Source: JBDOQU01 sp039839375 (GTDB lineage Bacteria; Pseudomonadota; Alphaproteobacteria; DSM-16000; Inquilinaceae). From it: a DNA stretch of 63,612 nt. The position numbers were made by a program, and so were the translations under genes. A model generated the notes under the pieces. That model saw nothing but the letters and a program-made list of their open reading frames with translations. It had not been told where the DNA came from and searched no databases. Every line of letters begins with the position of its first letter. The stretch's first letter is position 1. The stretch is from the NCBI RefSeq assembly GCF_039839375.1, contig NZ_JBDOQU010000021.1, forward strand, positions 1-63,612. Reading direction: 5' to 3'. This document shows positions 16,459 to 24,361 of the stretch, piece by piece.

Positions 16459-18354
16459 TCATCCCCGCGGCCGGATCTCCTGCCTCGGTTTCGCGACCAG
16501 GAGATAGAAGAGGTAGCCAATCAGCACGAGGACAAGGAGGTTCACCAGCGCCGTCCAAGGATCGATGGTGATGCCTGTGTCGGGATCGGCCACGAGGCCG
16601 GCGCGCAGCGCCGGCGCCGTCGGCACCGCCGGGTGCACCAGCTCGTCGGAGGCGAGCGCGGCGTTGAGCTTTTCGATGCTGGCGGCCGCGAGCGGCTGGG
16701 TCGGCGCGACGCCGACCGTGTTGGGACCCTGGGCGCCGATCGCCTCGCGCTTGCTGGAAGGGCCGACAAGCACGATCTGGACGCTGATCGTGTCGATGGG
16801 GTCCTCCTGTCCCGGATAGGTCCCCGCCGGGATCCTCGCCGGCCGCATGAACGAGAAGCGGATGGCGGCGTTGCCCTCGGTCCAGGCCCCAAGCGGCAGC
16901 AGGCGAAGCTCGTCGTCCGCCATCAGACCGGAGATCGCCGCATCGCCCACGGGCGCCATGAGAAGCGCCGCCTCCGCCTCGCCCTGGCGTAGCGCTTCGA
17001 GCGCCGCCTCCGGCTCTTCCGGGGCGGCTCCGACAAGCTCCACATCGCCCTCCCTGCCAAGTCCGGCCAGGAGCATCCGCGCGAAACGGTCGGCGCCGGA
17101 ATCCGCGGCCCCGACGGCGAGCGTGCGCACGTCGGCGAAGCTGGCCGGGCCGTTCGCGCCCGTGACGACATGGGCGATTTCGTAGCCGAGCACTCCAAGG
17201 GCCTCGGCGCTGGTCGCGGGCGTCGGCTCGCCGTCCGCGACGGCGAAGAACGCCTCCGCGGCGGCGACGCCGAGCCGCGCCTCGCCGCTCTCGACCGCGG
17301 CCACCGGATCGGGAGTCTGGAGGATCTCGACGGAGCGTTCCGGGAAGACGCTTCGCGCGGCGCGCAACGCCTCGCCCGCCGGACCCGAGAGCGACCATCC
17401 GGCCTCCGCCGCCACCATCAGGCTCGAGGTCTGCTGGGCGGCGGCCGGCGCCTCCGGCACAAGACCGCGCTCCGCGAGGAAGCGGGCGGCGACCCCCGCA
17501 ATGGTCTCGCCGCCGAACTCCACGGCGGCGTTCATCTCGCGCATGTCCTCGCTCGAAATCTGTCCGGCGAGCCGATCCAGCGCCGCTCCGAGCCTTGGGA
17601 ACTGCGCAAGGGTGTCTCGCCGGACCAGCGGCGCCGCCTCGTAGACGGGGAAGAAGCCGAGATCGTCCTCAAGCACCGTGAGGTCGTATTGGGCGATGTG
17701 CGCGTCGGTGCGGAATATCTCGGCTACGTCGGCCTCGCCCTCGATGAGCGCCTGTACGATCTGGTCCTTGCCCTCCGCGGTGTTGGGGAACGCCAGCACC
17801 TCGCCCTGACGCAGACCGTAGCGGCGGACGAGCGCGCCCAGCCCGTCGATCGGGCGCTGGGCGAATTCCTCATCGATGACGAAGCTCACCTCGGGCAGGT
17901 CGCCAAGGTCGCTGATCGTCTCGACGCCCAGCTCCGCGGCCCGGTCCGGCGACATCGCCAGCACATAGTCGTTGGAGAAGCCAAACCGCGGCAGCCAGTC
18001 GAGGCCGAGTTCGCCGTACAACTCCTCGACCCGCGCGGTCGCGGCGTTCCCGTCGGAGATCGGCGTCTGGCCGAGCAGAATCAGGCCGGTGCCGTTATAT
18101 TCGGGGTATACGTCGATGACGCCCTGCTTCAGCGACTCGAAGTTCGCGAAAGTGCTGCCCAGCGGGATCGATCGATCGACCTCGATGCCTTCAAGCTCGA
18201 TGAGCTGCGCCATCATTTCGGCGAGCAGCATGTTCTCGGTGAAGTTCTTCGAGCCGATGTCGACCGGGTCGATCCGCTCCTCGCAGCCGGCGGCGCCGAG
18301 CAGGAGCAGCGCGAGCCAGAGGGCGCGGGTCGAAAGGCGGTGGATCGCGCGCAT
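16459..18354 (-). CDS. Lipoprotein fusing a quaternary-amine-binding domain to a TAXI-type binding domain
   Basis: A 631-residue protein with an unusual architecture. A lipoprotein signal ends at C24 (LLGAAGC). Residues about 30-315 are a ProX/OpuBC-type binding domain for betaine or choline (IGSKNFTENMLLAEM, VYPEYNGTGL). After an Ala/Gln linker, residues about 333-590 are a TAXI-type TRAP solute-binding domain, recognised by IPAGTYPGQEDPIDTISV near its end. A membrane helix follows at 602-621, then a short basic tail. So it is anchored at both ends. The upstream gene 12 bp away is a BCCT transporter and no ABC or TRAP permease is present. It probably presents or senses quaternary amines for that transporter; this is inference. 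Confidence 0.85.
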   Translation of the reverse strand: MRAIHRLSTRALWLALLLLGAAGCEERIDPVDIGSKNFTENMLLAEMMAQLIELEGIEVDRSIPLGSTFANFESLKQGVIDVYPEYNGTGLILLGQTPISDGNAATARVEELYGELGLDWLPRFGFSNDYVLAMSPDRAAELGVETISDLGDLPEVSFVIDEEFAQRPIDGLGALVRRYGLRQGEVLAFPNTAEGKDQIVQALIEGEADVAEIFRTDAHIAQYDLTVLEDDLGFFPVYEAAPLVRRDTLAQFPRLGAALDRLAGQISSEDMREMNAAVEFGGETIAGVAARFLAERGLVPEAPAAAQQTSSLMVAAEAGWSLSGPAGEALRAARSVFPERSVEILQTPDPVAAVESGEARLGVAAAEAFFAVADGEPTPATSAEALGVLGYEIAHVVTGANGPASFADVRTLAVGAADSGADRFARMLLAGLGREGDVELVGAAPEEPEAALEALRQGEAEAALLMAPVGDAAISGLMADDELRLLPLGAWTEGNAAIRFSFMRPARIPAGTYPGQEDPIDTISVQIVLVGPSSKREAIGAQGPNTVGVAPTQPLAAASIEKLNAALASDELVHPAVPTAPALRAGLVADPDTGITIDPWTALVNLLVLVLIGYLFYLLVAKPRQEIRPRG

Positions 18355-18366
18355 CGTCCTCTCCCC

Positions 18367-19914
18367 TCATTCGGCCGTGGATCGGGCGGGAGCGGCGGCG
18401 GTGACCGCCTCCCTCGGCGCGCCGGGCCGTTCCTCACGGAGCGCGCGCAGGAAGCCCACGAGTTGAAGGAGCACGATGAACGTGTATGGGATCGCGCCGG
18501 TGATCGCCATCGCCTTGGCTATCTCGACGCTGCCCGACAGCAGCGTGCCGGCGGTGATCGCGGCCATGATGAGGCCCCACATGACCTTCTGCCGGGTCGA
18601 CGGGTTCAGGTCGCCGTCGCTGGTCATCATCGCGATCACGAAGGTGCCGGAATCCGCGCCCGTGACTAGGAAGATGAAGACCAGCAGCACGATGATGGTG
18701 TTGAGGACGAGGGTCCACGGCAGATAGCCGAAAAAGCCGTAGAGTGCCCGCGAGACATCCTCGAAGACAAGTTCCGACAATCCGCCCGCGCCGAACATCT
18801 CGATATAGACCCCGGTGCCGCCGAAGACCGCGAACCAGAGCATCGAGAAGATCGTCGGGACCAGGATCACCCCCAGGCAGAATTCGCGGATGGTGCGGCC
18901 GCGGCTGATCCGGGCGATGAAGATGCCGACGAACGGTCCCCAGGCGATCCACCAGATGAGATAGGTCAGCGTCCAGCCGTGGGTCCAATCCCGCAATTCG
19001 CCGTCGAAGCTGAAGATGCGGAACGACAACTGGACGATACTGCTGAGATAGTCGCCGATGGAGGTGATGAAGACGTCGAGGATGAAGGTGGTCGGCCCGA
19101 CGATGATCACGAACAGCATGACCGCGATCGCCATGACCATGTTCGTGTTGGACAGGATCTTGATGCCCTTGTCGACGCCCGTGCAGGCGGAGATGATGAA
19201 GGCGACCGTCATCACGACCAGGATGATGATGCTCATCATGTTGTTGTTGGGCGTGCCGAAAACCTCGTTCATGCCGCTGCGGGTCATCAGCGCGCCCATG
19301 GCCAGAGAGCCCGCCATGCCGAAAACCACCGCCAGGACGCCAATGATGTCGGCGACCGAGGAGACGCCGCGGGTGACGCGCGGGCCGAGCAGCGGCCCGA
19401 GCGAGTACGCGATCGGGGTGGACACCATGGTCGGCGCGTTGCGGCGGAAGGAGAAATAGCCGATCACCAGCGCGCAGACGGCGTAGATCGACCAGGCGTG
19501 CAGGCCCCAGTGCAGGTTGGTGATGGCGAAGGCGGTGCGCGCCGCCTCCGGCGTGAGCCCCTCCTGCCCGGGCGGCGAGGTGAAATGGTAGATGGGCTCC
19601 GCCACGCCCCAGAACAGGATGCCCCCGCCCATGCCGCCGGCGAAGAGCATGGAGAGCCACGAAACGGTGTCGAACTCGGGCTCCTCGTCGTCCGCCCCCA
19701 GCTTGACGTGTCCATAGGGGCCGAAGGCGAGGAATACGCTGAGCGCCAGGAACAGAGTGCAGACCGCCATGAACAGCCAGTCGAGGCTGTCGAGCGCGTA
19801 ACCGGTGAAGGCCAGGGCCGCGCTCGACATCTGCACCGGCGCGAACACACCCCAGATGCCGATAGCGGCGCAGAGCGCCATCGAGACGATCAAGACCGGA
19901 TTGGCTGCTCGCAT
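18367..19914 (-). CDS. BCCT-family betaine/choline/carnitine transporter
   Basis: A 515-residue, about 12-helix secondary transporter for trimethylammonium compounds. The glycine-rich unwound helix GGMGGGILFWGVAEPIYHF (about 93-111) and the aromatic signature WTLTYLIWWIAWGPFVG (314-330), which builds the Trp/Tyr substrate box, are intact. The glycine motif is GMGGG rather than the GMGIG of Na+-coupled BetP. I chose ATG 19914 (MRAANPVLIV) with a G-rich ribosome site; the frame extends to 20019 but that segment is basic and repeat-like. It is the first gene of the BCCT / fused binding protein / UspA set. Confidence 0.92.
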   Translation of the reverse strand: MRAANPVLIVSMALCAAIGIWGVFAPVQMSSAALAFTGYALDSLDWLFMAVCTLFLALSVFLAFGPYGHVKLGADDEEPEFDTVSWLSMLFAGGMGGGILFWGVAEPIYHFTSPPGQEGLTPEAARTAFAITNLHWGLHAWSIYAVCALVIGYFSFRRNAPTMVSTPIAYSLGPLLGPRVTRGVSSVADIIGVLAVVFGMAGSLAMGALMTRSGMNEVFGTPNNNMMSIIILVVMTVAFIISACTGVDKGIKILSNTNMVMAIAVMLFVIIVGPTTFILDVFITSIGDYLSSIVQLSFRIFSFDGELRDWTHGWTLTYLIWWIAWGPFVGIFIARISRGRTIREFCLGVILVPTIFSMLWFAVFGGTGVYIEMFGAGGLSELVFEDVSRALYGFFGYLPWTLVLNTIIVLLVFIFLVTGADSGTFVIAMMTSDGDLNPSTRQKVMWGLIMAAITAGTLLSGSVEIAKAMAITGAIPYTFIVLLQLVGFLRALREERPGAPREAVTAAAPARSTAE

Positions 19915-20413
19915 GTGCCCCCCCTTTTGGCGTCCGTCATCCGTTTCCGGGGCTGGGAACGCCATGGCTCGACCAGCCGGGCAGGCGACGTTGCGCATCC
20001 TGCGAGGTGTCTCCCCCACATCTGGGCAACTATCGCGAGAGTGTCATGATCGCAGTCGGATATCTAGTCCGGATTTCCTATGGGCCTGTCAGGCCATGCG
20101 CGCGGGGGCCAGCATGGCGTTGTCTTTGTTGGTCATTCCGGCGGAGCCGGCTACTGTATTGTCAGGACCATGCCTCCTCGTCCTGAGCCTGTCGAAGGAT
20201 CGGGGCCCACATGGTTCGACAAGCTCACCATGAGGGAGAGGGGCGGATATTCCCCGGTTGGTCATTCCGGCCCCCGAGCCGGAATCCATGGGCCGTTGCC
20301 GCTTCACCGGCGGAGAAGAACGGACGCGGTCCCCTGCCTCCTTCGCCGCCGCATGGATGTCGGATCGGGGTCCGGCATGACGGTGATAGCTCTCCGCCAG
20401 CGTTCCCTCCGCC
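19915..20413. other. Gene-free 499-bp gap upstream of the BCCT gene
   Basis: The left part must hold the promoter of the leftward BCCT operon; no box is convincing. The right part is filled by dispersed repeats (20129-20382), including a degenerate half copy and a copy of the gtcgaa / ttcgacaagctcaccatgag motif. No gene is supported here. Confidence 0.6.
20129..20382. repeat. Cluster of dispersed palindromic repeats
   Basis: A degenerate half copy (ggtcattccggcggagccgg, from 20131), then the associated motif cctgagcctgtcgaaggatc paired with catggttcgacaagctcacc (20180-20230), then a fuller copy (20260-20382) whose right palindrome reads ggatgtcggatcggggtccg. This is the densest repeat cluster in the window and borders the duplicated puuB end. 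Confidence 0.8.
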
Positions 20414-20555
20414 CTACAGCATATCCCGCAGCCGGTACCAGCTCATCGCCAGCACCAGCGCCGGCATGCGGAGCAGGCGGCCGCCGGGGAAGGGCTGGTG
20501 GGGGATGCGGGAGAAGACGTCGAAACGCTCCGCCGTGCCGGCGACCGCTTCGGCC
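20414..20555 (-). pseudogene. Truncated second copy of the puuB 3' end
   Basis: These 142 bases match 21410-21551, the last 46 codons and stop of puuB, with five differences by my reading (TAG instead of TAA stop, and four internal changes). The duplicate has no start and is out of context: upstream of it lies the HTH gene of the HicA-like cassette. The intact and truncated copies therefore form direct repeats flanking an 854-bp cassette, as after integration of an element that carries the target gene end, or after homologous exchange. Confidence 0.85.
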
Positions 20556-20574
20556 CTGTCTCTCCGGCCCAATA

Positions 20575-21099
20575 TCACTCCGCCGCTTCGATATGCTTGA
20601 GCCGATCCCGCTGGAGGTCGAGGTTTTTCCGGGAAATCAGGGGGGAGATTTCCAGCACGGATGGGGATGGATGCAGCGCCGTATGGGCCTCCAGCCACGC
20701 CGCCACCTCGGCAAGTCGCCATAGGCTGGGATTGCCGGTGAACACCGGATCGGGAAAGGGGGAGGGCATCCCCCTGATTTCGCCGGAAGCGTACTTCCGG
20801 ATGTTCTGCCGGGAGCAACCGGCGATGTCCGCGATGTCGGCGAGATTCACGAGGTCCGGACCAATCTCGACCAGCGTCGCGCCAGGGATGGCGGCGGCGA
20901 CCGCCTCCAGCGCCGACTGGATGGCGTCGTCGGCCGTAGCGGCGTCGCGCGAGAAGTCGAGGGCGATGCTCCCGCGCCTGCCGACGCCGGCAGTGGCGTC
21001 ATCGCAACCGGCTTCGAAAAGGGCGTCGAGATAATCCGCCGGGTCTCCGCTTTCGCTGGGAAGCCGGAATTTCAGGATGAATTCGTATGTCTTCGCCAT
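20575..21099 (-). CDS. Putative antitoxin/DNA-binding partner of a HicA-like protein
   Basis: A 174-residue protein with two parts. Residues 1-80 form an alpha/beta domain (KTYEFILKFRLP, DALFEAGCDDATAGVG) resembling the partially degraded HicB-like fold. Residues about 84-140 hold a helix-turn-helix (VNLADIADIAGCSRQNIRKY) followed by a segment likely to be a DNA-binding wing. The start at 21099 is 1 bp after the stop of the upstream HicA-like gene, the toxin-first order of hicAB. The inverted repeat at 21385-21402 could be its operator. An alternative is a non-toxin regulator pair. Confidence 0.65.
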   Translation of the reverse strand: MAKTYEFILKFRLPSESGDPADYLDALFEAGCDDATAGVGRRGSIALDFSRDAATADDAIQSALEAVAAAIPGATLVEIGPDLVNLADIADIAGCSRQNIRKYASGEIRGMPSPFPDPVFTGNPSLWRLAEVAAWLEAHTALHPSPSVLEISPLISRKNLDLQRDRLKHIEAAE

Positions 21100-21100
21100 G

Positions 21101-21352
21101 TCAGCGGCGCTCCTTTGCATGCCGGCATCCCTCGACTGCACGCCGTATCTTTCTCGCTTCATGCTCGGGAACCCGGGGCGTGCTCCAGACGGATGTCAGG
21201 CAGAACTCGCCGCACCGGCAATCCGCATCGTTCCGAGGGCACCGCAGGATGCCCCACGCATGTCCATGGCCCTCGACCACCTTCCAGCCTTCCGCCTCGG
21301 CATATCGCACCGCCGCCTCGATCTCCTTGTTCTTGTGCTTCCTGCGCGACAA
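21101..21352 (-). CDS. HicA-like small protein with a cysteine cluster (candidate toxin)
   Basis: An 83-residue basic protein. The segment EIEAAVRYAEAEGWKVVEG followed by HGHAWG (H31) resembles the HicA mRNA-interferase fold with its conserved Gly-His region. Unlike classical HicA it continues into a cysteine cluster C38-x6-C45-x-C47-x3-C51, which could bind zinc. It starts at a TTG (21352) behind AGGAG, and the partner gene begins 1 bp after its stop. It lies inside the duplicated puuB end, which marks the pair as acquired. Toxicity is inferred from the fold and gene order only. Confidence 0.65.
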   Translation of the reverse strand: MSRRKHKNKEIEAAVRYAEAEGWKVVEGHGHAWGILRCPRNDADCRCGEFCLTSVWSTPRVPEHEARKIRRAVEGCRHAKERR

Positions 21353-21364
21353 GGCAGCTTCTCC

Positions 21365-21402
21365 TATATCGGCCGATCAGCCATGGTTGTCAACCGACAA
21401 CC
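21365..21402 (-). promoter_or_regulatory. Promoter and operator-like repeat of the HicA-like cassette
   Basis: On the minus strand a -35 TTGACA (21388-21393) and a -10 GATATA (21365-21370) are 17 bp apart. The inverted repeat GGTTGTC-ggtt-GACAACC (21385-21402) overlaps the -35, the usual position of an autorepressor site in toxin-antitoxin operons. Confidence 0.6.
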
Positions 21403-21409
21403 GTAACCC

Positions 21410-22699
21410 TTACAACATATCCCGCAGCCGGTACCAGCTCATCGCCAGCACCAGGGCGGGCATGCGGAGCAGGCGGCCGCCGGGGAAGGGCTGGTGGGGG
21501 ATTCGGGAGAAGACGTCGAAACGCTCCGCCGTGCCGGCGACCGCTTCGGCCATCAGCTTGCCCGCCAGCCCGGTCAGCGCCACGCCATGCCCTGAATAGC
21601 CTTGCGCGAAATAGATGTTGGGCGCGATCCGGCCGAAATGGGGCGTCCGGTTGATCGTGATCGCGACATTGCCGCCCCAGCAATAGTCGATCCGCGCGTC
21701 CTTCAGATCGGGGAAGAACCGCGCCATCGTCCGGTGCAGCCGGCGGTCCATCGCCGGCGGGGTCATCGCCGAATAGGCCACACCGCCGCCGAACAGCATC
21801 CGCCGGTCCCGTGACAGCCGATAGTAGTTCAGCACGAAATTGATGTCCGCGACCGCCATGTCGCCGGGGATCAGCTTCAGCGCCCGTTCCTCACCCAAGG
21901 GCTCGGTGGCGATCATGTAGGTGCCGACCGGCATGATCCTCGACCGCGCCAGCCGGTCGGCCTCCGGATGGATCGGGTCCAGATAGGCGTTGGCCGCCAG
22001 GATGACGTGGTCGGCGGTGACGCGGCCCCTCTCGGTGACGGCCGTGGGCGTTGCGCCGTCCTCCAGCCGCGTCACTTTGGCGCCTTCGAAGATGTGGGCG
22101 CCCGCCTGCCGCGCGGCCTCGGCCAGCCCCAGAGCATAGTTCAGCGGGTGAAGCTGCCCGCTGCCGCTGTCCAGCAGCCCGCCGACATACTCCTCGCAGG
22201 CGACCAGCCGCTGGACCTCGCCGCGATTGAGATAGCGCGCCTGGCCGTAGCCCAGCGTCTCCATCTCCGCCAGCATGCCGCGCAGATCCAGTATGTGCCG
22301 CCGCTTCATGGCGGCCAGCACATAGCCCCAGCGCAGGTCGCAATCGATGTTGTGGCGGGCCACCCGGTCCGCCAGAAGGGCCTTGGATTCTTCGTTCATG
22401 TCCCACAGCTTGCGGGCGTCCTCCCGGCCCACCCAGCCGGCGATCTCGCCGACCGTGCGGTTGAAGCCGGTCACGATCTGCCCGCCATTGCGCCCCGACG
22501 CGCCCCAGCCGACGCGATTGGCCTCCAGCACCGTCACGTCATAGCCCCGCTCCGCCAGGTGCAGGGCGGCCGACAGGCCGGTGAAGCCGGCGCCGACGAC
22601 CAGCACGTCGCACCGCCGGTCCCCCTCCAGCGACGGGAAGGGGGCGTGGGGGTTGGCGCTGGCGGCGTACCAGGACGGGGCGTGGGCGGCTGGCTGCAT
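21410..22699 (-). CDS. puuB: FAD-dependent gamma-glutamylputrescine oxidase
   Basis: A 429-residue DAO-family flavoenzyme that oxidises gamma-glutamylputrescine to the aldehyde in the Puu route. The opening SWYAASANPHAPFPSLEGD is characteristic of PuuB, followed by the dinucleotide-binding loop VVGAGFTGLSAALHLAE (GxGxxG at 36-41) and the ASGRNGGQ segment for FAD. The C-terminal barrel end (YFAQGYSGHGVALTGLAGKL) is intact. Its final 142 bp are duplicated at 20414-20555. It lies downstream of puuA with a small lipoprotein gene between, so puuA-lipoprotein-puuB may be one operon. Confidence 0.9.
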   Translation of the reverse strand: MQPAAHAPSWYAASANPHAPFPSLEGDRRCDVLVVGAGFTGLSAALHLAERGYDVTVLEANRVGWGASGRNGGQIVTGFNRTVGEIAGWVGREDARKLWDMNEESKALLADRVARHNIDCDLRWGYVLAAMKRRHILDLRGMLAEMETLGYGQARYLNRGEVQRLVACEEYVGGLLDSGSGQLHPLNYALGLAEAARQAGAHIFEGAKVTRLEDGATPTAVTERGRVTADHVILAANAYLDPIHPEADRLARSRIMPVGTYMIATEPLGEERALKLIPGDMAVADINFVLNYYRLSRDRRMLFGGGVAYSAMTPPAMDRRLHRTMARFFPDLKDARIDYCWGGNVAITINRTPHFGRIAPNIYFAQGYSGHGVALTGLAGKLMAEAVAGTAERFDVFSRIPHQPFPGGRLLRMPALVLAMSWYRLRDML

Positions 22700-22731
22700 G
22701 AAGTCTCGCGGGTGCTGGGGTGGCGAAAGCG

Positions 22732-22902
22732 TCAGATCGGCAGGCTGAGCGACCAGTTGTCCACCCCGTCCTCCGATCCCTCCATCCGCAGGTTCGGCGC
22801 CGCGCAGGACGCCGCCAGAAGGGGAAGCACGATGAGGAGGACCAGAGCGACGGCCCGCCGGCCAGACTTTTGCCGGTCAGACCTTCGACAGATACCAGTC
22901 AT
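22732..22902 (-). CDS. Small predicted lipoprotein between puuA and puuB
   Basis: A 56-residue frame that begins inside the end of puuA (26-bp overlap) and ends 32 bp before puuB. It has a basic N-terminus, a hydrophobic core (AVALVLLIVLPL) and a lipobox LAASC, followed by a short 24-residue mature part ending in WSLSLPI. The lipoprotein signal is convincing; the start codon is not, since no ribosome site precedes the ATG at 22902 and translation may be coupled to puuA. No family is recognised. It could be a tiny envelope factor or a remnant. Confidence 0.55.
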   Translation of the reverse strand: MTGICRRSDRQKSGRRAVALVLLIVLPLLAASCAAPNLRMEGSEDGVDNWSLSLPI

Positions 22903-24271
22903 ATTCCAGCGGGGTGATCATGGAGAAGAACTTGTCCCGCTCCGCCCATTTCAGCTCCAGATAGACATCCAGATAGCGGCGGCCGAAATACTCCTCCAGC
23001 ACCTTGCTTTCGTTCAGCAGGTCCAGCGCCACCAGCCAGGATGAGGTCAGCGTCGATTCGACCTTCTGGTAGGCGTTGCCCGTGATCGCCGGGCCGGGAT
23101 CGATCTTGTTGGTCAGGCCGTGATGCGCGCCCGCCAGGACCGCCGCCATGACCAGATAGGGGTTGGCGTCCGCGCCGGCGACGCGATGCTCCACCCGACG
23201 ATCCTTCGGCCCGCTGGGCGGGATGCGCAGCGAGCTCGACCGGTTGTTCACCGCCCAGGTCGGGGCGTGCGGCGCGTAGGTATTGGCCTGGAAGCGGCGG
23301 AAGGCGTTCTGGTTCTGGGCGAAGACCGCCATGCTTTCGGCCATCGTCTCCGACAGCCCGCCGATGGCGTGGCGCAGCGCGTCCGACCCTTCCGGATTGT
23401 CGCTGGAGAAGATGTTTTTTCCGTCGCGGTCCAGGATCGACATGTGGATGTGGAAGCCGCTGCCCGCCAGTTCCGGATAGGGCTTGGCCATGAAGGTGGC
23501 CTCGACGCCATGATTTTGCGCCACGCCCTTGACCACCCGCTTGAATAGCAGCGCGTCGTCGCAGGCGTCCATCGGGTCGTCGACATGGTGCAGATTGATC
23601 TCGTACTGGCCCGGCGCGTACTCCGACACGGCCGAATCGACCGGGATGCGCTGCACCTTGCAGGTGTCCGAGATGTCGTGCAGCAGCGCCTCGAAATCAT
23701 ACAACTCGTCGATGCCGTAGACCTGGGTCGTGTTCTGCCGCTTGCCGCTGACCGGCGACACCGGCGGGCGCGGTGCGCCCATCGCATCCCGCTCCCGGTC
23801 GATCAGGTAGAATTCCAGCTCGATGGCCACCACCGGCCGCAGCCCGTCATCCTTCAGCCGCTGGATGACGTTCGCCAGTACCGTGCGCGGATCGGCGAAG
23901 AAGGGCGACCCGTCATGATCGACCATGTTCAGCAGCACCTGGCCGGTCGGCCGGGGCAGCCAGGGGATGGGATCCAGCGTGCCCGGCACCGGGAAGCAGT
24001 CCCGGTCCGCGTCGCCATCGTCGAAGCCCAGCCCCGTCTCCTCCACCGTCGATCCGGTGATGTCGGTGGCGAACAGCGATCCGGGGAAGGTGACGCCGTT
24101 CCGGTAGAGCTTCGGCAGCCCGTCGATCGGGATCTTCTTGCCGCGCAGGACGCCGCAGGCGTCGGGAATCAGGGCGTCAATCTGGGTAACGTCCGGATAG
24201 GCCTTGCGAAAGGCCTCCATCTCCTCGATCAGCGTCTCGGGGAGGGCGGCCTCTTGGGTCACATCGGGCAT
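22877..24271 (-). CDS. puuA: Gamma-glutamylputrescine synthetase (glutamine synthetase family), copy A
   Basis: A 464-residue member of the type I glutamine synthetase fold that ligates glutamate to putrescine with ATP. Metal and substrate residues are seen in IELEFYLID, QYEINLHH, GSGFHIHMS and RRVEHRVAGADANPYL. VYGIDELYDFE is typical of the PuuA subgroup. The 5' end is at 24271, with no strong ribosome site visible. It is followed by the small lipoprotein and puuB, which carries out the next step. A second, more divergent paralogue lies at 25649-26980 on the opposite strand, separated by a toxin-antitoxin pair. Confidence 0.88.
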   Translation of the reverse strand: MPDVTQEAALPETLIEEMEAFRKAYPDVTQIDALIPDACGVLRGKKIPIDGLPKLYRNGVTFPGSLFATDITGSTVEETGLGFDDGDADRDCFPVPGTLDPIPWLPRPTGQVLLNMVDHDGSPFFADPRTVLANVIQRLKDDGLRPVVAIELEFYLIDRERDAMGAPRPPVSPVSGKRQNTTQVYGIDELYDFEALLHDISDTCKVQRIPVDSAVSEYAPGQYEINLHHVDDPMDACDDALLFKRVVKGVAQNHGVEATFMAKPYPELAGSGFHIHMSILDRDGKNIFSSDNPEGSDALRHAIGGLSETMAESMAVFAQNQNAFRRFQANTYAPHAPTWAVNNRSSSLRIPPSGPKDRRVEHRVAGADANPYLVMAAVLAGAHHGLTNKIDPGPAITGNAYQKVESTLTSSWLVALDLLNESKVLEEYFGRRYLDVYLELKWAERDKFFSMITPLEYDWYLSKV

Positions 24272-24361
24272 TCGAACGTCACGAGTCTGTTTCGGATAAG
24301 CCTCATCCTCACCCTTGCCGTGCGCCTGTCAAGCCGGCCGAAAAGAGCGTCTCACCTTGAA

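Noticed and set aside
16430..17398. A 322-residue minus-strand frame within the fusion lipoprotein gene
   Set aside because: Low-complexity Arg/Gly/Ala composition, overlapping in another frame a gene with clear domains.
20414..20818. The in-frame extension of the duplicated puuB end as a separate 134-residue gene
   Set aside because: Its N-terminal part is an antisense/out-of-frame reading of the HTH gene of the cassette; only the last 46 codons are real puuB sequence, so it is a truncated duplicate.
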